Below are positions 13,849 to 21,330 of a DNA stretch of 21,330 bases, one piece after another. Every line of letters begins with the position of its first letter. The stretch's first letter is position 1. The DNA lies in contig CAMLNE010000023.1 in the NCBI GenBank assembly GCA_946481265.1, positions 1-21,330 of the forward strand. The letters run 5' to 3'. The stretch is from an uncultured Panacagrimonas sp. GTDB lineage: Bacteria; Pseudomonadota; Gammaproteobacteria; Nevskiales; Nevskiaceae. A program made the position numbers and the translations under genes. The notes beneath the pieces are model-generated. The model saw nothing but the letters and a program-made list of their open reading frames with translations, was not told the DNA's origin and made no database searches.

Positions 13849-16629
13849 TCAGGAATCCGACCGGCTGCGCCCTGGCCGCGTCGATCTCCTGCCGCCGAAT
13901 TCGGCGAGGCAGGCGCGCAGCACGTCGAGGTCCACCGGCTTCGGAAAATGCCGGTCGAAGCCGGCGGAACGGGCCTGCTCGACATCCTGTTCCTGGCTCC
14001 AGCCGGTCAGCGCCAGCAACAGGCTGTCGCGACTCCAGGCGTCCGCGCGGACCAGGCGCGCCAACTCGTAACCGTTCATCAAGGGCATCCCGATGTCGAG
14101 GATCAGGACCTGGGGATGAAGCTTGCGCGCCAGCGCGAGCGCCTCGAATCCCGAGGACGCGGTGCTCACCTGGTGGCCGTCGGCCACCAGCAGGATGGCC
14201 AGGGACTCGGCCGCATCGCGGTTGTCGTCGACCACCAGGATCGTGTACCGGGTGCCGGTGTCGCCGGCCGGCCCGGCATCCGTCGCAGCCGCCGGCGGAT
14301 CGGCCACGAGCACCTCGGGCGGCAGACGGATGGTGAAGGTGCTGCCCCTGCCCGGCCCGTCGCTGTGCGCCTGCACCGTGCCGCCGTGGAGCGTGACCAG
14401 CCCGCGCACCAGGGCCAGGCCGATGCCGAGCCCACCCTGGCTGCGCTCGAGCGCCGTTTCGACCTGCGAGAACATCTCGAACACCTGGGGCAGCGCCGCC
14501 GCCGTCAGGCCGATCCCGTCGTCGCTCATCGACAGTCCCAGCCCCTGCTCGTCCAGCCAGGCGCTGATCTTCAGCGTGCCGCCGGCGTCGGTGTATTTCG
14601 CCGCGTTGGTGAGCAGGTTGGACAGGGCCTGCGACAGGCGCAGCGGATCGACCATGAGCTGCACCGGTTCGACCGGCAGGTCGAGGATGAGGCGGTGGCG
14701 CTTGGCGTCGATCAGCGGCCGTGCCGTTTCCGTGGCAGAGGCCACCAGGCTGTCCAGGTCGACGCGCTGCAGCTTCACCTCGAGGCGGCCGCGCGTGATG
14801 CGCGACACGTCGAGAAGGTCGTCCAGCAGCAGGGCCATGTTGCGCACCTGCCGGCCGATCACCTGTCCGGCCCACTGGCGCTGCGCGTCGGTGGTGCCCG
14901 TCTGCTGCAGCAGTTCGGCGGCATTGAGCACCGGCGCCAGCGGGTTGCGCAGTTCGTGGGCGAGCGTGGCGAGGAAATCGTCCTTGCGGCGATCGGCCTG
15001 GCGCAGCGCATCCTCGGTGCGCTTGATGCGACTGACGTCCAGGTTGATGCCGGCCCAGACGGTGATGCCGCCGTCGTCGTTGCGGATGGGCAGGCCCTGC
15101 ACCAGCACCGGGTGGTACTGCCCGTCGATGCCGAGCACGCGGTGCTCGCGGTACCAGGGCTGACCGCTGCGCACGCATTCGCGCCAACCGTCGATGGTGG
15201 CCCGTGCGTCCTCGGGGTGCAGGACCGTGTCCCAGCCGGATTCGGAGCATTGCGCCTGGGTCAGCCCGGTCAGCCGCAGGAAGGATTCGCTGGTGTAGGT
15301 GTTGCGCCCCTCGGGGTCGGCGAGCCAGACGCCGTAGTTGATCGATTCACCGATCGCGCGGAACACGCGCTCGCTCTCGCGGCGTTCCTGCTCGGCCAGC
15401 TTCTGCGCCGTGACATCGATCAGCAGGCCGGCCAGCACACGCGGCGAACCGTCGGCGTCGAACGACACCCGGCCGCGACTGACCGCCCAGCGCACGGCGC
15501 CGTCGGGCCGCACGATGCGGTACTCCGGGGACGCCAGCGTGCCGGACTGCAGCGCCGCCCGTTCGGCCTGCTCGATCTTCGCGCGGTCCTGCGGATGGAT
15601 GGCGCGCAGGTGCCAGGCCGGATCGGCGCGACCATCGCCGGACTGGCCGATGCCGTACAGCGCGAGCATGTTGCGATCGCCGCTGAATTCGCCGGTCTTG
15701 ACGTTCCATACCCAGCTGCCGATCTCGGCGGCCGCCATCGTGCTTTCCAGGCGCGCGTTGGCCCTGGCCAGCGCGGACTCGGCGTCCTTGCGCACCGCAA
15801 CCTGCTCGAGCAGCGAGGCGTTCGACCTTTCGAGCGCCTGCGTGCGCTGCTGCACCTCGGCGAACATCTGGTTGAACGCGCGCACGACGATGCCGAAGTC
15901 GTCGTCGGCGATGTCCGGCATGCGCAGGCCGTAGTCACCCCGCTGCACGACCTGCTTGGCCACGTCGGCGAGCGTCTCCAGCGGCACGGTGATGGAGCGC
16001 TGCAGGCGGGCCGACAGCATGCGCGCCAGCAGCAGTCCGACGCCCATGATCAGCGCGAAGATGCCCAGGTAGGTGCCGATGCGTCCCAGCACGTCGTAGC
16101 GGGCGCGCAGGTACAGCGTGCCGAGCACCTCGCCGCCGCTGACGATGCGCTGGGTGATCTCCACCACCTCGCCGCGGACGACGATCGACTCCTGCGCGCC
16201 GCCGGCCAGTGCCGGCGCCACTGCCGGCACTTCCTGGTCCGAACGCAGGTGACGGGCGAACAGGCTGCCATCCCGCGCGTAGACGGCCACTGCCAGGACC
16301 GATCCGCGCGCCTCGAGCATGGCCAGGTTGTGCGTGGCGGCCTCGCGGTCGTCGAAGGCCAGGGCCGGCGTGGCGGACATGGCCACGACGCCGGCTTCGG
16401 TGGCGATATCCGACGCCCAGGACGAGCGGTACACGTACAGGTCGTGCGCCACGATGGCGACCATCGAGATCACCAGCACCACGGCGGTGATCAGCAGCGT
16501 CGTGCGTGCGAGCCGTCCGCGTACCGAGTGCTTCGCCACGTGCCGGCCGACGCTCGACGCGAATCCGGCCGCCTGCGTTGCCGGTTTTGGGGCCGGCGCG
16601 TTCACCGCTTTGCGACCCGTACCGGGCAC
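13849..16629 (-). CDS. Hybrid sensor histidine kinase/response regulator with HAMP and two PAS domains
   Basis: This is an inner-membrane signalling protein of 926 residues. In order it has a cytoplasmic N-terminal stub, membrane helix 1 (about 43-62) and a periplasmic sensor (about 65-180) resembling a CHASE8-type domain. Then come membrane helix 2 (about 184-206), HAMP with the following coil (about 207-300), and two PAS/PAC units (about 305-410 and 430-540). The kinase core has phospho-acceptor H558 in LAHELRNPLAP, then NAAKYTDAGG, DDGIGL and GLGIGLALV of the ATPase domain. A C-terminal receiver has VVDDNRDA, acceptor D845 in LILDIGMPLMNGYE, and FPKPVD. No output DNA-binding domain is present. 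The start is GTG at 16629, overlapping the end of the YfiR gene by 28 bases and implying translational coupling. An in-frame GTG 8 codons later is an alternative. Confidence 0.93.
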   Translation of the reverse strand: MPGTGRKAVNAPAPKPATQAAGFASSVGRHVAKHSVRGRLARTTLLITAVVLVISMVAIVAHDLYVYRSSWASDIATEAGVVAMSATPALAFDDREAATHNLAMLEARGSVLAVAVYARDGSLFARHLRSDQEVPAVAPALAGGAQESIVVRGEVVEITQRIVSGGEVLGTLYLRARYDVLGRIGTYLGIFALIMGVGLLLARMLSARLQRSITVPLETLADVAKQVVQRGDYGLRMPDIADDDFGIVVRAFNQMFAEVQQRTQALERSNASLLEQVAVRKDAESALARANARLESTMAAAEIGSWVWNVKTGEFSGDRNMLALYGIGQSGDGRADPAWHLRAIHPQDRAKIEQAERAALQSGTLASPEYRIVRPDGAVRWAVSRGRVSFDADGSPRVLAGLLIDVTAQKLAEQERRESERVFRAIGESINYGVWLADPEGRNTYTSESFLRLTGLTQAQCSESGWDTVLHPEDARATIDGWRECVRSGQPWYREHRVLGIDGQYHPVLVQGLPIRNDDGGITVWAGINLDVSRIKRTEDALRQADRRKDDFLATLAHELRNPLAPVLNAAELLQQTGTTDAQRQWAGQVIGRQVRNMALLLDDLLDVSRITRGRLEVKLQRVDLDSLVASATETARPLIDAKRHRLILDLPVEPVQLMVDPLRLSQALSNLLTNAAKYTDAGGTLKISAWLDEQGLGLSMSDDGIGLTAAALPQVFEMFSQVETALERSQGGLGIGLALVRGLVTLHGGTVQAHSDGPGRGSTFTIRLPPEVLVADPPAAATDAGPAGDTGTRYTILVVDDNRDAAESLAILLVADGHQVSTASSGFEALALARKLHPQVLILDIGMPLMNGYELARLVRADAWSRDSLLLALTGWSQEQDVEQARSAGFDRHFPKPVDLDVLRACLAEFGGRRSTRPGRSRSDS

Positions 16630-17240
16630 GCGTCGAACGGCGCGCGCAGGGCCGGCCCGCAGCCCCGATCCGAGCGCGGCCCGCCGCGGACGTGCACCGC
16701 CACGGCGAGCAGCCCGGGTCCCAGCTTGAGCCCCGCCGCCTGTGCCGCGGCCAGCGAGATCTCGAAGCGGATGCGCCGCTCCACCACCACGAAAGTCACC
16801 ATGCTGCCGTCATCGAGGGCGCCACCGCGATCGGTGACGACCAGCACCGGGCGGCCGCGCAGATCGGCGATCAGGGGTTCCAGGTCGCCCGGATACGAAC
16901 GGCCCACGTAGAGCATGCGCGCGTCGCCCAGTTCGCCCACGTGCTCGATGCGCCGCACCTGCGCAGGCAGTCCCTGCACGCGGTATCTGGCCAGCAGGCG
17001 GGCCAACGCCCCGGTGACCCCGTCGGCGCCGAGCACCGCGATCGTGAAGTCATCTGCCGCGGGCTCGAGCGCGGGCCACTGGATGAAACTGGTGAACCGG
17101 TAGAGGAACGCCGCCTTGACCGTGTCGGGATCGCGCGGCGCCGGCTGTGCCCGCGCCGGGAAGATGCAGGCCGACAGCAGGCACACGACCAGCAGGATTC
17201 CGGCGCGGGGTCGGCGGGATGGGCGCGGGCGGGCGTTCAT
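16602..17240 (-). CDS. YfiR-family (DUF4154) periplasmic protein
   Basis: This is a 212-residue exported protein of the family containing the Pseudomonas YfiR repressor of a diguanylate cyclase. The family core is clear: VKAAFLYRFTSFIQWP near 41-56, PVLVVTDRGG near 133-142, and RIRFEISLAAAQAAGLKLGPGLLAVA near 155-180. The N-terminus has a signal peptide; LLSAC could be a lipobox, or cleavage could follow ARA, so lipoprotein versus soluble form is open. A tail of about 28 residues with two cysteines follows the core and overlaps the kinase gene. Where relatives usually read S-x-LL near the end, this one has GPGLL. It starts 2 bases after the receptor stop and feeds directly into the kinase gene. 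A role in passing a periplasmic signal to that kinase is inference. Confidence 0.88.
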   Translation of the reverse strand: MNARPRPSRRPRAGILLVVCLLSACIFPARAQPAPRDPDTVKAAFLYRFTSFIQWPALEPAADDFTIAVLGADGVTGALARLLARYRVQGLPAQVRRIEHVGELGDARMLYVGRSYPGDLEPLIADLRGRPVLVVTDRGGALDDGSMVTFVVVERRIRFEISLAAAQAAGLKLGPGLLAVAVHVRGGPRSDRGCGPALRAPFDACPVRVAKR

Positions 17241-17241
17241 G

Positions 17242-19173
17242 TCATGGGCGCCAGGTCAGCTGCACCAGCACCGAACGCTCGATGTACTCGCCACTCGGCG
17301 CCGGGTACTCGAGGTGACGATCGTCGAGCAGGTTGAACCCGGTGAGGCTGGCGGTCAGTCGCGGCGTGAGCTGGTACTGCAGCGAGGCGCCCAGCTCGGT
17401 GTCCGCCTCCAGCCGCGGGCTTGGCAGCGCGGCGACATGTCGCAGGTTCAGGTTCAGGCGCAAGCGCGGACCCAGGTCCATCGCGGAAGTCAGCAGGGCA
17501 TGGGCCTTGGGATCGTTGCCGGCCTGGGCGTAGCCCAGCAGGCGGCTGGAATCCTCGTCGAACGCGAGGTCCTTGCGCATCACGCGCACGCCGGGCGACA
17601 GGCGCCACCAGGAGGTCACCTGCCAGTTGGCCCAGCCCTCGGCGCCGTAGCTCCGACCGTGCATCCGGTTGTCCCAGCGCAGGGGCAGCAAGGTGTCCGG
17701 GTCGAACTCGATGGTGCGCAGATCGTCGTAGCGGTTGAAGAACACGGCCATCGACAGGCTCAGTACGTCCAGCGGCCGTGCGCGGTAGCCAATCTCGAAG
17801 GCGTCCACTTTCTCGGAATCGAAATCCTTGTTGCCGACCAGGAAGAGCTGTCCGCCCAGGATTTCCCGGACGTCGCGATCGAAGGGCGTGGGTGCGCGGA
17901 CCGCGCGGGTCGCCGAGGCCCACAGCAGGCCGGTGCGACCGACCCGCAGGCCGGCGCGCAGATCCGGCAAGGGCGACCAGTGGCCGTAACCGTCGCGCTC
18001 GAGCTTCAGCCCCACGGTCAGGCTCAATGCCGCGGTCAGGCTGATGGTGTCCTGCACGAACAGGTTGCCGAACACGAAGCTGCGATGATCGGGCTCGAAG
18101 CGCAGAGCCTCGCCGTTGCGGATGTCGTAATCGTGAAGGCGCAGGCCACCGCCCCAGACCAGGCGGTGCATGCCGGCCTTCCAGGCGTGCTGCATCTCGA
18201 CATCGTGGGTCCGCAGCGTGAAGGCGACGCCCCCGCGCGGCGCGGCGCGCTGCGTGAAGTCCGTGTACATCTCGAGCTGCCACTGGCTGAGCGGTTCACC
18301 GCCGTGCCAGCGCGCCATCAGGTTGCCACCCTCGATCTCGCCATCGGCCATCTCCAGCCCGTCCGGCCCGGCAAAGGCCTGGCGCTGCAGGCCACGGTAG
18401 ACGTCGCCCGAGGTGGTCAGGGTGTACGAGGGTCCGGTCCAGTCGGCGCGAAATCCCGCCTGCAGCTTGCGCCAGTCGTCGTTCGCGCTGGAGCCGTCCG
18501 CCACCTCCATCGCATCGCGATCGAAGGCCTTGGCGTAGACCCGGTAGGACAGTCCTCCATTGACGATCCGGCCGAAGCGCAGCCGCGCAATGGTCTCCTC
18601 GTTGCCGGCCCCGACGGCGACCAGCGGCTGCGTGGTGAGGTAGGCCGGGCGCGTGATGATGTTGATCACGCCATTCATCGCGTTGGCGCCCCACAGCGTG
18701 GCGCCGGGCCCGCTGATCACCTCGATGCGCTCGATGTCGTCCAGCTCGAGGTCCTGTGCATCCAGGTAGACCCCCGAGTAGAGCGGCGAGTACACGCTGC
18801 GGCCGTCGATCAGGATCAGCAGCTTGTTGGAGAAATTCTGCGCTTCCTGGGCGCCGCCGAAGCCGCGCGCGCCGGCGATGTGGTTGCTGGTGCTGTATTG
18901 CGAGATCAGCAGGTTGGGCGCCAGGCGCAGGGCCTCTCCGATGCTGGTGACCCCGGAGCGCAGGATGTCGTCGTGCGAGATGACGTAGATCGACGCCGGC
19001 GCCTGGTTCAGCGCTTCGGCCCCCTTCGACACCGAGGTGACCTCGACCTGCGACAGCGCCTCCAGCGACAGGTCGGCCAGCGACTCGACCGCCGCCGCCT
19101 CGCGCCATCCGCAGGCACAGAGCAGGATCCCAGCGAGGAGCCGGTGGCCGCACCGTCCAGACCGGATCTGCAT
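17242..19173 (-). CDS. TonB-dependent outer-membrane receptor
   Basis: This outer-membrane beta-barrel receptor has 643 residues from the chosen start. A signal peptide (MQIRSGRCGHRLLAGILLCACGW...AAA) precedes the stretch SLADLSLEALSQVEVTSVSKGAEALNQAPASIYVIS. That opening is typical of receptors found beside YfiR genes. The plug follows: GEALRLAPNLLISQ, GARGFGG, LILIDGRSVYSPLYSGVYLDAQD, then DIERIEVISGPGATLWGANAMNGVINIITR. The rest is barrel strands, ending SVLVQLTWRP. ATG 19173 is preferred for its compact signal peptide; ATG 19212 or GTG 19215 would add 13 or 14 hydrophilic residues. The ligand is unknown; the plug belongs to the iron-complex/vitamin B12-like side of the family. It is the first gene of the receptor-YfiR-kinase unit. 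Confidence 0.92.
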   Translation of the reverse strand: MQIRSGRCGHRLLAGILLCACGWREAAAVESLADLSLEALSQVEVTSVSKGAEALNQAPASIYVISHDDILRSGVTSIGEALRLAPNLLISQYSTSNHIAGARGFGGAQEAQNFSNKLLILIDGRSVYSPLYSGVYLDAQDLELDDIERIEVISGPGATLWGANAMNGVINIITRPAYLTTQPLVAVGAGNEETIARLRFGRIVNGGLSYRVYAKAFDRDAMEVADGSSANDDWRKLQAGFRADWTGPSYTLTTSGDVYRGLQRQAFAGPDGLEMADGEIEGGNLMARWHGGEPLSQWQLEMYTDFTQRAAPRGGVAFTLRTHDVEMQHAWKAGMHRLVWGGGLRLHDYDIRNGEALRFEPDHRSFVFGNLFVQDTISLTAALSLTVGLKLERDGYGHWSPLPDLRAGLRVGRTGLLWASATRAVRAPTPFDRDVREILGGQLFLVGNKDFDSEKVDAFEIGYRARPLDVLSLSMAVFFNRYDDLRTIEFDPDTLLPLRWDNRMHGRSYGAEGWANWQVTSWWRLSPGVRVMRKDLAFDEDSSRLLGYAQAGNDPKAHALLTSAMDLGPRLRLNLNLRHVAALPSPRLEADTELGASLQYQLTPRLTASLTGFNLLDDRHLEYPAPSGEYIERSVLVQLTWRP

Positions 19174-19218
19174 TCCGACGCCCCAGGAGTCGCCCTTCCG
19201 CTCTCGTCGCATCACGGT

Positions 19219-19240
19219 CAGGTCATTGGCAGGTCATTGG
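19219..19240. repeat. Tandem 11-bp direct repeat upstream of the receptor gene
   Basis: CAGGTCATTGG occurs twice with no gap (19219-19229 and 19230-19240). It lies 46 bp upstream of the chosen receptor start at 19173, or 4-7 bp upstream of the longer start alternatives. It could be an activator or repressor site at one-turn spacing, or a replication slippage scar. A tandem site overlapping the ribosome-binding position argues mildly for the shorter protein start. Confidence 0.6.
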
Positions 19241-19290
19241 TGATGCCGAAAGTCTATTCGAATCCGCCGTCATGTCCCGCCGATCCTGGC

Positions 19291-21330
19291 TTACGCGCCC
19301 GGCCCGACATTCAGGCGCACGATCGCCGCGTAGGCTTCCAGGCGGCTGCTCACACCGAGCTTGGTGAAGATGCTCTTCAGGTGGAACTTCACCGTGTTCA
19401 AGGACAGCAGCGCGCGGCCCGCGATCTCCTTGTTGGACAGGCGGATCGACAGGTAGCCCATGATTTCGCGCTCGCGCGGCGTGAAGCTGTCGAAGCGCAG
19501 CACCGGTGCCGGCGCGCTGGCACCGCCACGGCTGGCGCCGCGCGGGGCCAGCCGGCGCGCGAATTCATTCAGCGGCAGACCCTTCTCTGCCTGGCCGCTG
19601 TCGACGATCTGGCGGATCAGGGGCATCACCGCCGGACTCTGATCGAGTAGCGGGCGCACCAGCCCGCCCTTCATGGCCAGGTCCAGCGCCTTGCGCATGT
19701 AGCGCTGTGCCGAGCCCCGTGTACCGGCATCCGCCGCCAGCAGGGCCTGGGCGACCAACAGCCGCAGCTGGCTGTAGACGCCGGCATCGGCCGGGACGGC
19801 GTGCTGTTCCAGAAAGGCGGCGGACCGCACGGCGTCACCGCGCGCCAGCGCAAAGGCCAGCAGCGCGCGGCTCGAGGCAACCAGCTGCGCGGCAGGACCG
19901 GCCTGCCCTCCGGCATCGCCGTTGGCGGTGGCCGCACCCGATGCGACCGCGATCCGCTCCGCGGCCTGCGCGACCCGTCCGGATGCCGCGGCCAGGCGCG
20001 CCTGTTCCCATTCGAGCAGTCCCACGATGCGTGGCCAGCCGTTGCGCGTGGCGGTGAACTGCGCACGATCGAGCGTGCGCCCGGCCTCGTCGGCCGCACC
20101 GCGCAGCGCCTGCACGCGTGCGATGCAGATCTGCCCCGCCGCGAAGAAATCCGGGACCGCCGCCTCGGCCAGCATGTCGCGGTATTCCTCGGCGACCGCT
20201 TCGAGCATGTCCAGGTCGTTGAGCTCGTACAGGGCCCATAGATAGCAGGACGCCAGCGCGGCCGACACGAAGGTCGAGTCGAGCACCCGCCGCTGTGCCT
20301 CGAGTCCCTCGCGCAGGCAGACCCGCGCCTCGTCCGCACGGCCCTGCAGCAGCAGCCACGCGCCCTCGAAGCAGGCGGTGTAGCCGCCGCTGAAGGACGC
20401 ATCGCCCATCTGGTTGAACGACTTGGCCTGCATCAGCCAGGACTGCGCGCGCACGAAGTCGCCGGTGAACAGCTGCTGGTAGGCGCGCAGGTTGGCGGCG
20501 GCCGCGCGCTCGAACGCGGCGAATCCCTCCAGCGGCTCGTCGCTGGCCGGCACCGAATCGATGATCTCGAAGGCGCGCGGAATCTGGTCGGCGCACATCG
20601 CGGCGACCGCCAGCACCACGCGCGGATCAGCCTGCTCGTCCTGCGCAGCGTCGGTGCGCCCGGTGTCGAGCGCCTGCAGCAGCTGCGCCAGCCGCGCGCG
20701 CCGCCGCAGGAAGATCAGGGCCCAGGCCATGCGCACCGCGAGCGGGGAGTCGCGGATCACCAGCCCGAGCGGCAGGCGGTCGAACCAGCGCCCGATGGTC
20801 GCCATCTCGCCGTTGGCGACCAGGCGAGAGGACCATTGCTCCAGGATCTGCGCGGCATGCGCGAAGTCGCTGGCCGCGGTCGCATGGTGCAGCGCATCCT
20901 CGTGCTGGCCGTGTTCGTGCAGCCATGCGGCCGCCCGCCGGTGGATGTCGATCACCGCGCCGGGATCCGACTCCGCGAGCTGTTCGGACAGCAGCGAGGC
21001 GAACAGGCTGTGGTAGCCGAACCAGTTCGCGGCGGGGTCCAGCGCGCGCACGAACAGGCCGGCACGTTCCAGTCGCAGCAGGAGTTTCTGCGAGTCGTCG
21101 CGATCGTCGAGCAGGTCGCACAACGGCGCGCACAGCCGCGTGAGCAGTGAAGTCCGCAGCAGGAAGCGCCGCACGTCCTGCGCTTGCCCGTCGAGCACGC
21201 AGTCGGTCAGGTACTCGGCCAGCTCGCGCGGACGGCAGTGATCGAGATCCTGCAGGCTCCGTCGCGTCCCCGGGTGCGCCAGCCCCAGGCGGAACAGCTG
21301 GACCGCCGCCGGCCAGCCCTCGCTGCGGCT
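19291..21330 (-). CDS. MalT-like LuxR-family regulator, 5' end outside window
   Basis: This is a large ATP-dependent activator type of regulator, with 679 C-terminal residues visible. The frame is open to the window edge (SRSEGWPAAVQLFRLGLAHPG...), and EGWPAAVQL is the segment that closes the ATPase module in MalT-like proteins. The ATPase itself therefore lies outside. A long helical, alanine-rich repeat region follows (YHSLFASLLSEQL, HRRAAAWLHEHGQHEDALHHATAASDFAHAA and further TPR-like repeats), which normally senses a ligand. The last 65 residues are a LuxR helix-turn-helix: FTPREREIMGYLSIRLSNKEIAGRALLSLNTVKFHLKSIFTKLGV. It precedes the receptor gene by 75 bp or more on the same strand, so it may control that unit. 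The signal is unknown. Confidence 0.9.
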   Translation of the reverse strand, partial: SRSEGWPAAVQLFRLGLAHPGTRRSLQDLDHCRPRELAEYLTDCVLDGQAQDVRRFLLRTSLLTRLCAPLCDLLDDRDDSQKLLLRLERAGLFVRALDPAANWFGYHSLFASLLSEQLAESDPGAVIDIHRRAAAWLHEHGQHEDALHHATAASDFAHAAQILEQWSSRLVANGEMATIGRWFDRLPLGLVIRDSPLAVRMAWALIFLRRRARLAQLLQALDTGRTDAAQDEQADPRVVLAVAAMCADQIPRAFEIIDSVPASDEPLEGFAAFERAAAANLRAYQQLFTGDFVRAQSWLMQAKSFNQMGDASFSGGYTACFEGAWLLLQGRADEARVCLREGLEAQRRVLDSTFVSAALASCYLWALYELNDLDMLEAVAEEYRDMLAEAAVPDFFAAGQICIARVQALRGAADEAGRTLDRAQFTATRNGWPRIVGLLEWEQARLAAASGRVAQAAERIAVASGAATANGDAGGQAGPAAQLVASSRALLAFALARGDAVRSAAFLEQHAVPADAGVYSQLRLLVAQALLAADAGTRGSAQRYMRKALDLAMKGGLVRPLLDQSPAVMPLIRQIVDSGQAEKGLPLNEFARRLAPRGASRGGASAPAPVLRFDSFTPREREIMGYLSIRLSNKEIAGRALLSLNTVKFHLKSIFTKLGVSSRLEAYAAIVRLNVGPGA

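Noticed and set aside
13774..16911. 1045-codon open frame on the plus strand opposite the hybrid kinase
   Set aside because: The antisense kinase has a full set of domains and catalytic residues, whereas this translation shows only composition-driven His/Gln/Arg/Ala sequence.
17116..19650. 844-codon open frame on the plus strand opposite the receptor gene
   Set aside because: It is a mirror frame of a clear TonB-dependent receptor; no domain is visible and it also crosses into the LuxR-type gene.

Overview
The window looks like chromosomal DNA of a high-GC Gammaproteobacterium. Gene content and protein wording suggest a Nevskiales/Solimonadaceae- or Xanthomonadales-like genome: a 600-residue FadE-type acyl-CoA dehydrogenase, a YfiR/TonB-receptor/hybrid-kinase triad, a CurA-type reductase and a P450 with an adrenodoxin-type ferredoxin. 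The taxonomic placement is inference. I saw no rRNA, tRNA, CRISPR array or phage gene.

Left part (1-4714, + strand). The 3' end of a sulfate permease gene (cysW) is followed by cysA, the transporter ATPase. After a 275-bp gap comes a two-gene unit: a zinc-type glucose 1-dehydrogenase-like protein and, 3 bases later, a GH15 glucoamylase/trehalase-like hydrolase. Neither has a visible signal peptide, so a cytoplasmic route from an alpha-glucoside through glucose to gluconolactone is plausible.

Central part (4837-13502, + strand). This is a catabolic gene cluster: a TetR-type regulator, then after 355 bp an AT-rich promoter block and SDR dehydrogenase, cytochrome P450, DUF3237 protein, Baeyer-Villiger-type flavin monooxygenase, CurA-like NADP-dependent reductase, [2Fe-2S] ferredoxin and FadE-like acyl-CoA dehydrogenase. 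All are codirectional with gaps of 19-96 bp. The chemistry fits hydroxylation (P450 and ferredoxin), alcohol oxidation (SDR), Baeyer-Villiger oxygen insertion, enone reduction and beta-oxidation of a hydrophobic or alicyclic substrate. The promoter carries two copies of a 16-bp palindrome of the form TAGAG-N6-CTCTA, 23 bp apart. One fills the -35/-10 spacer of a good promoter candidate, so these are likely TetR-type operators. A possible 71-residue protein ends the cluster.

Boundary (13499-13752). A 246-bp element has perfect 17-bp terminal inverted repeats, a 4-bp TTAG direct repeat on each side and internal hairpins, but no transposase. It has the form of a MITE inserted between two convergent transcription units.

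Right part (13849-21330, - strand). Reading leftward: the C-terminal 679 residues of a MalT-like LuxR regulator (5' end outside the window), a TonB-dependent receptor, a YfiR-family periplasmic protein and a 926-residue hybrid sensor histidine kinase. The last three are separated by 1 bp or overlap and look like one operon for envelope sensing. A perfect tandem 11-bp repeat lies just upstream of the receptor gene.
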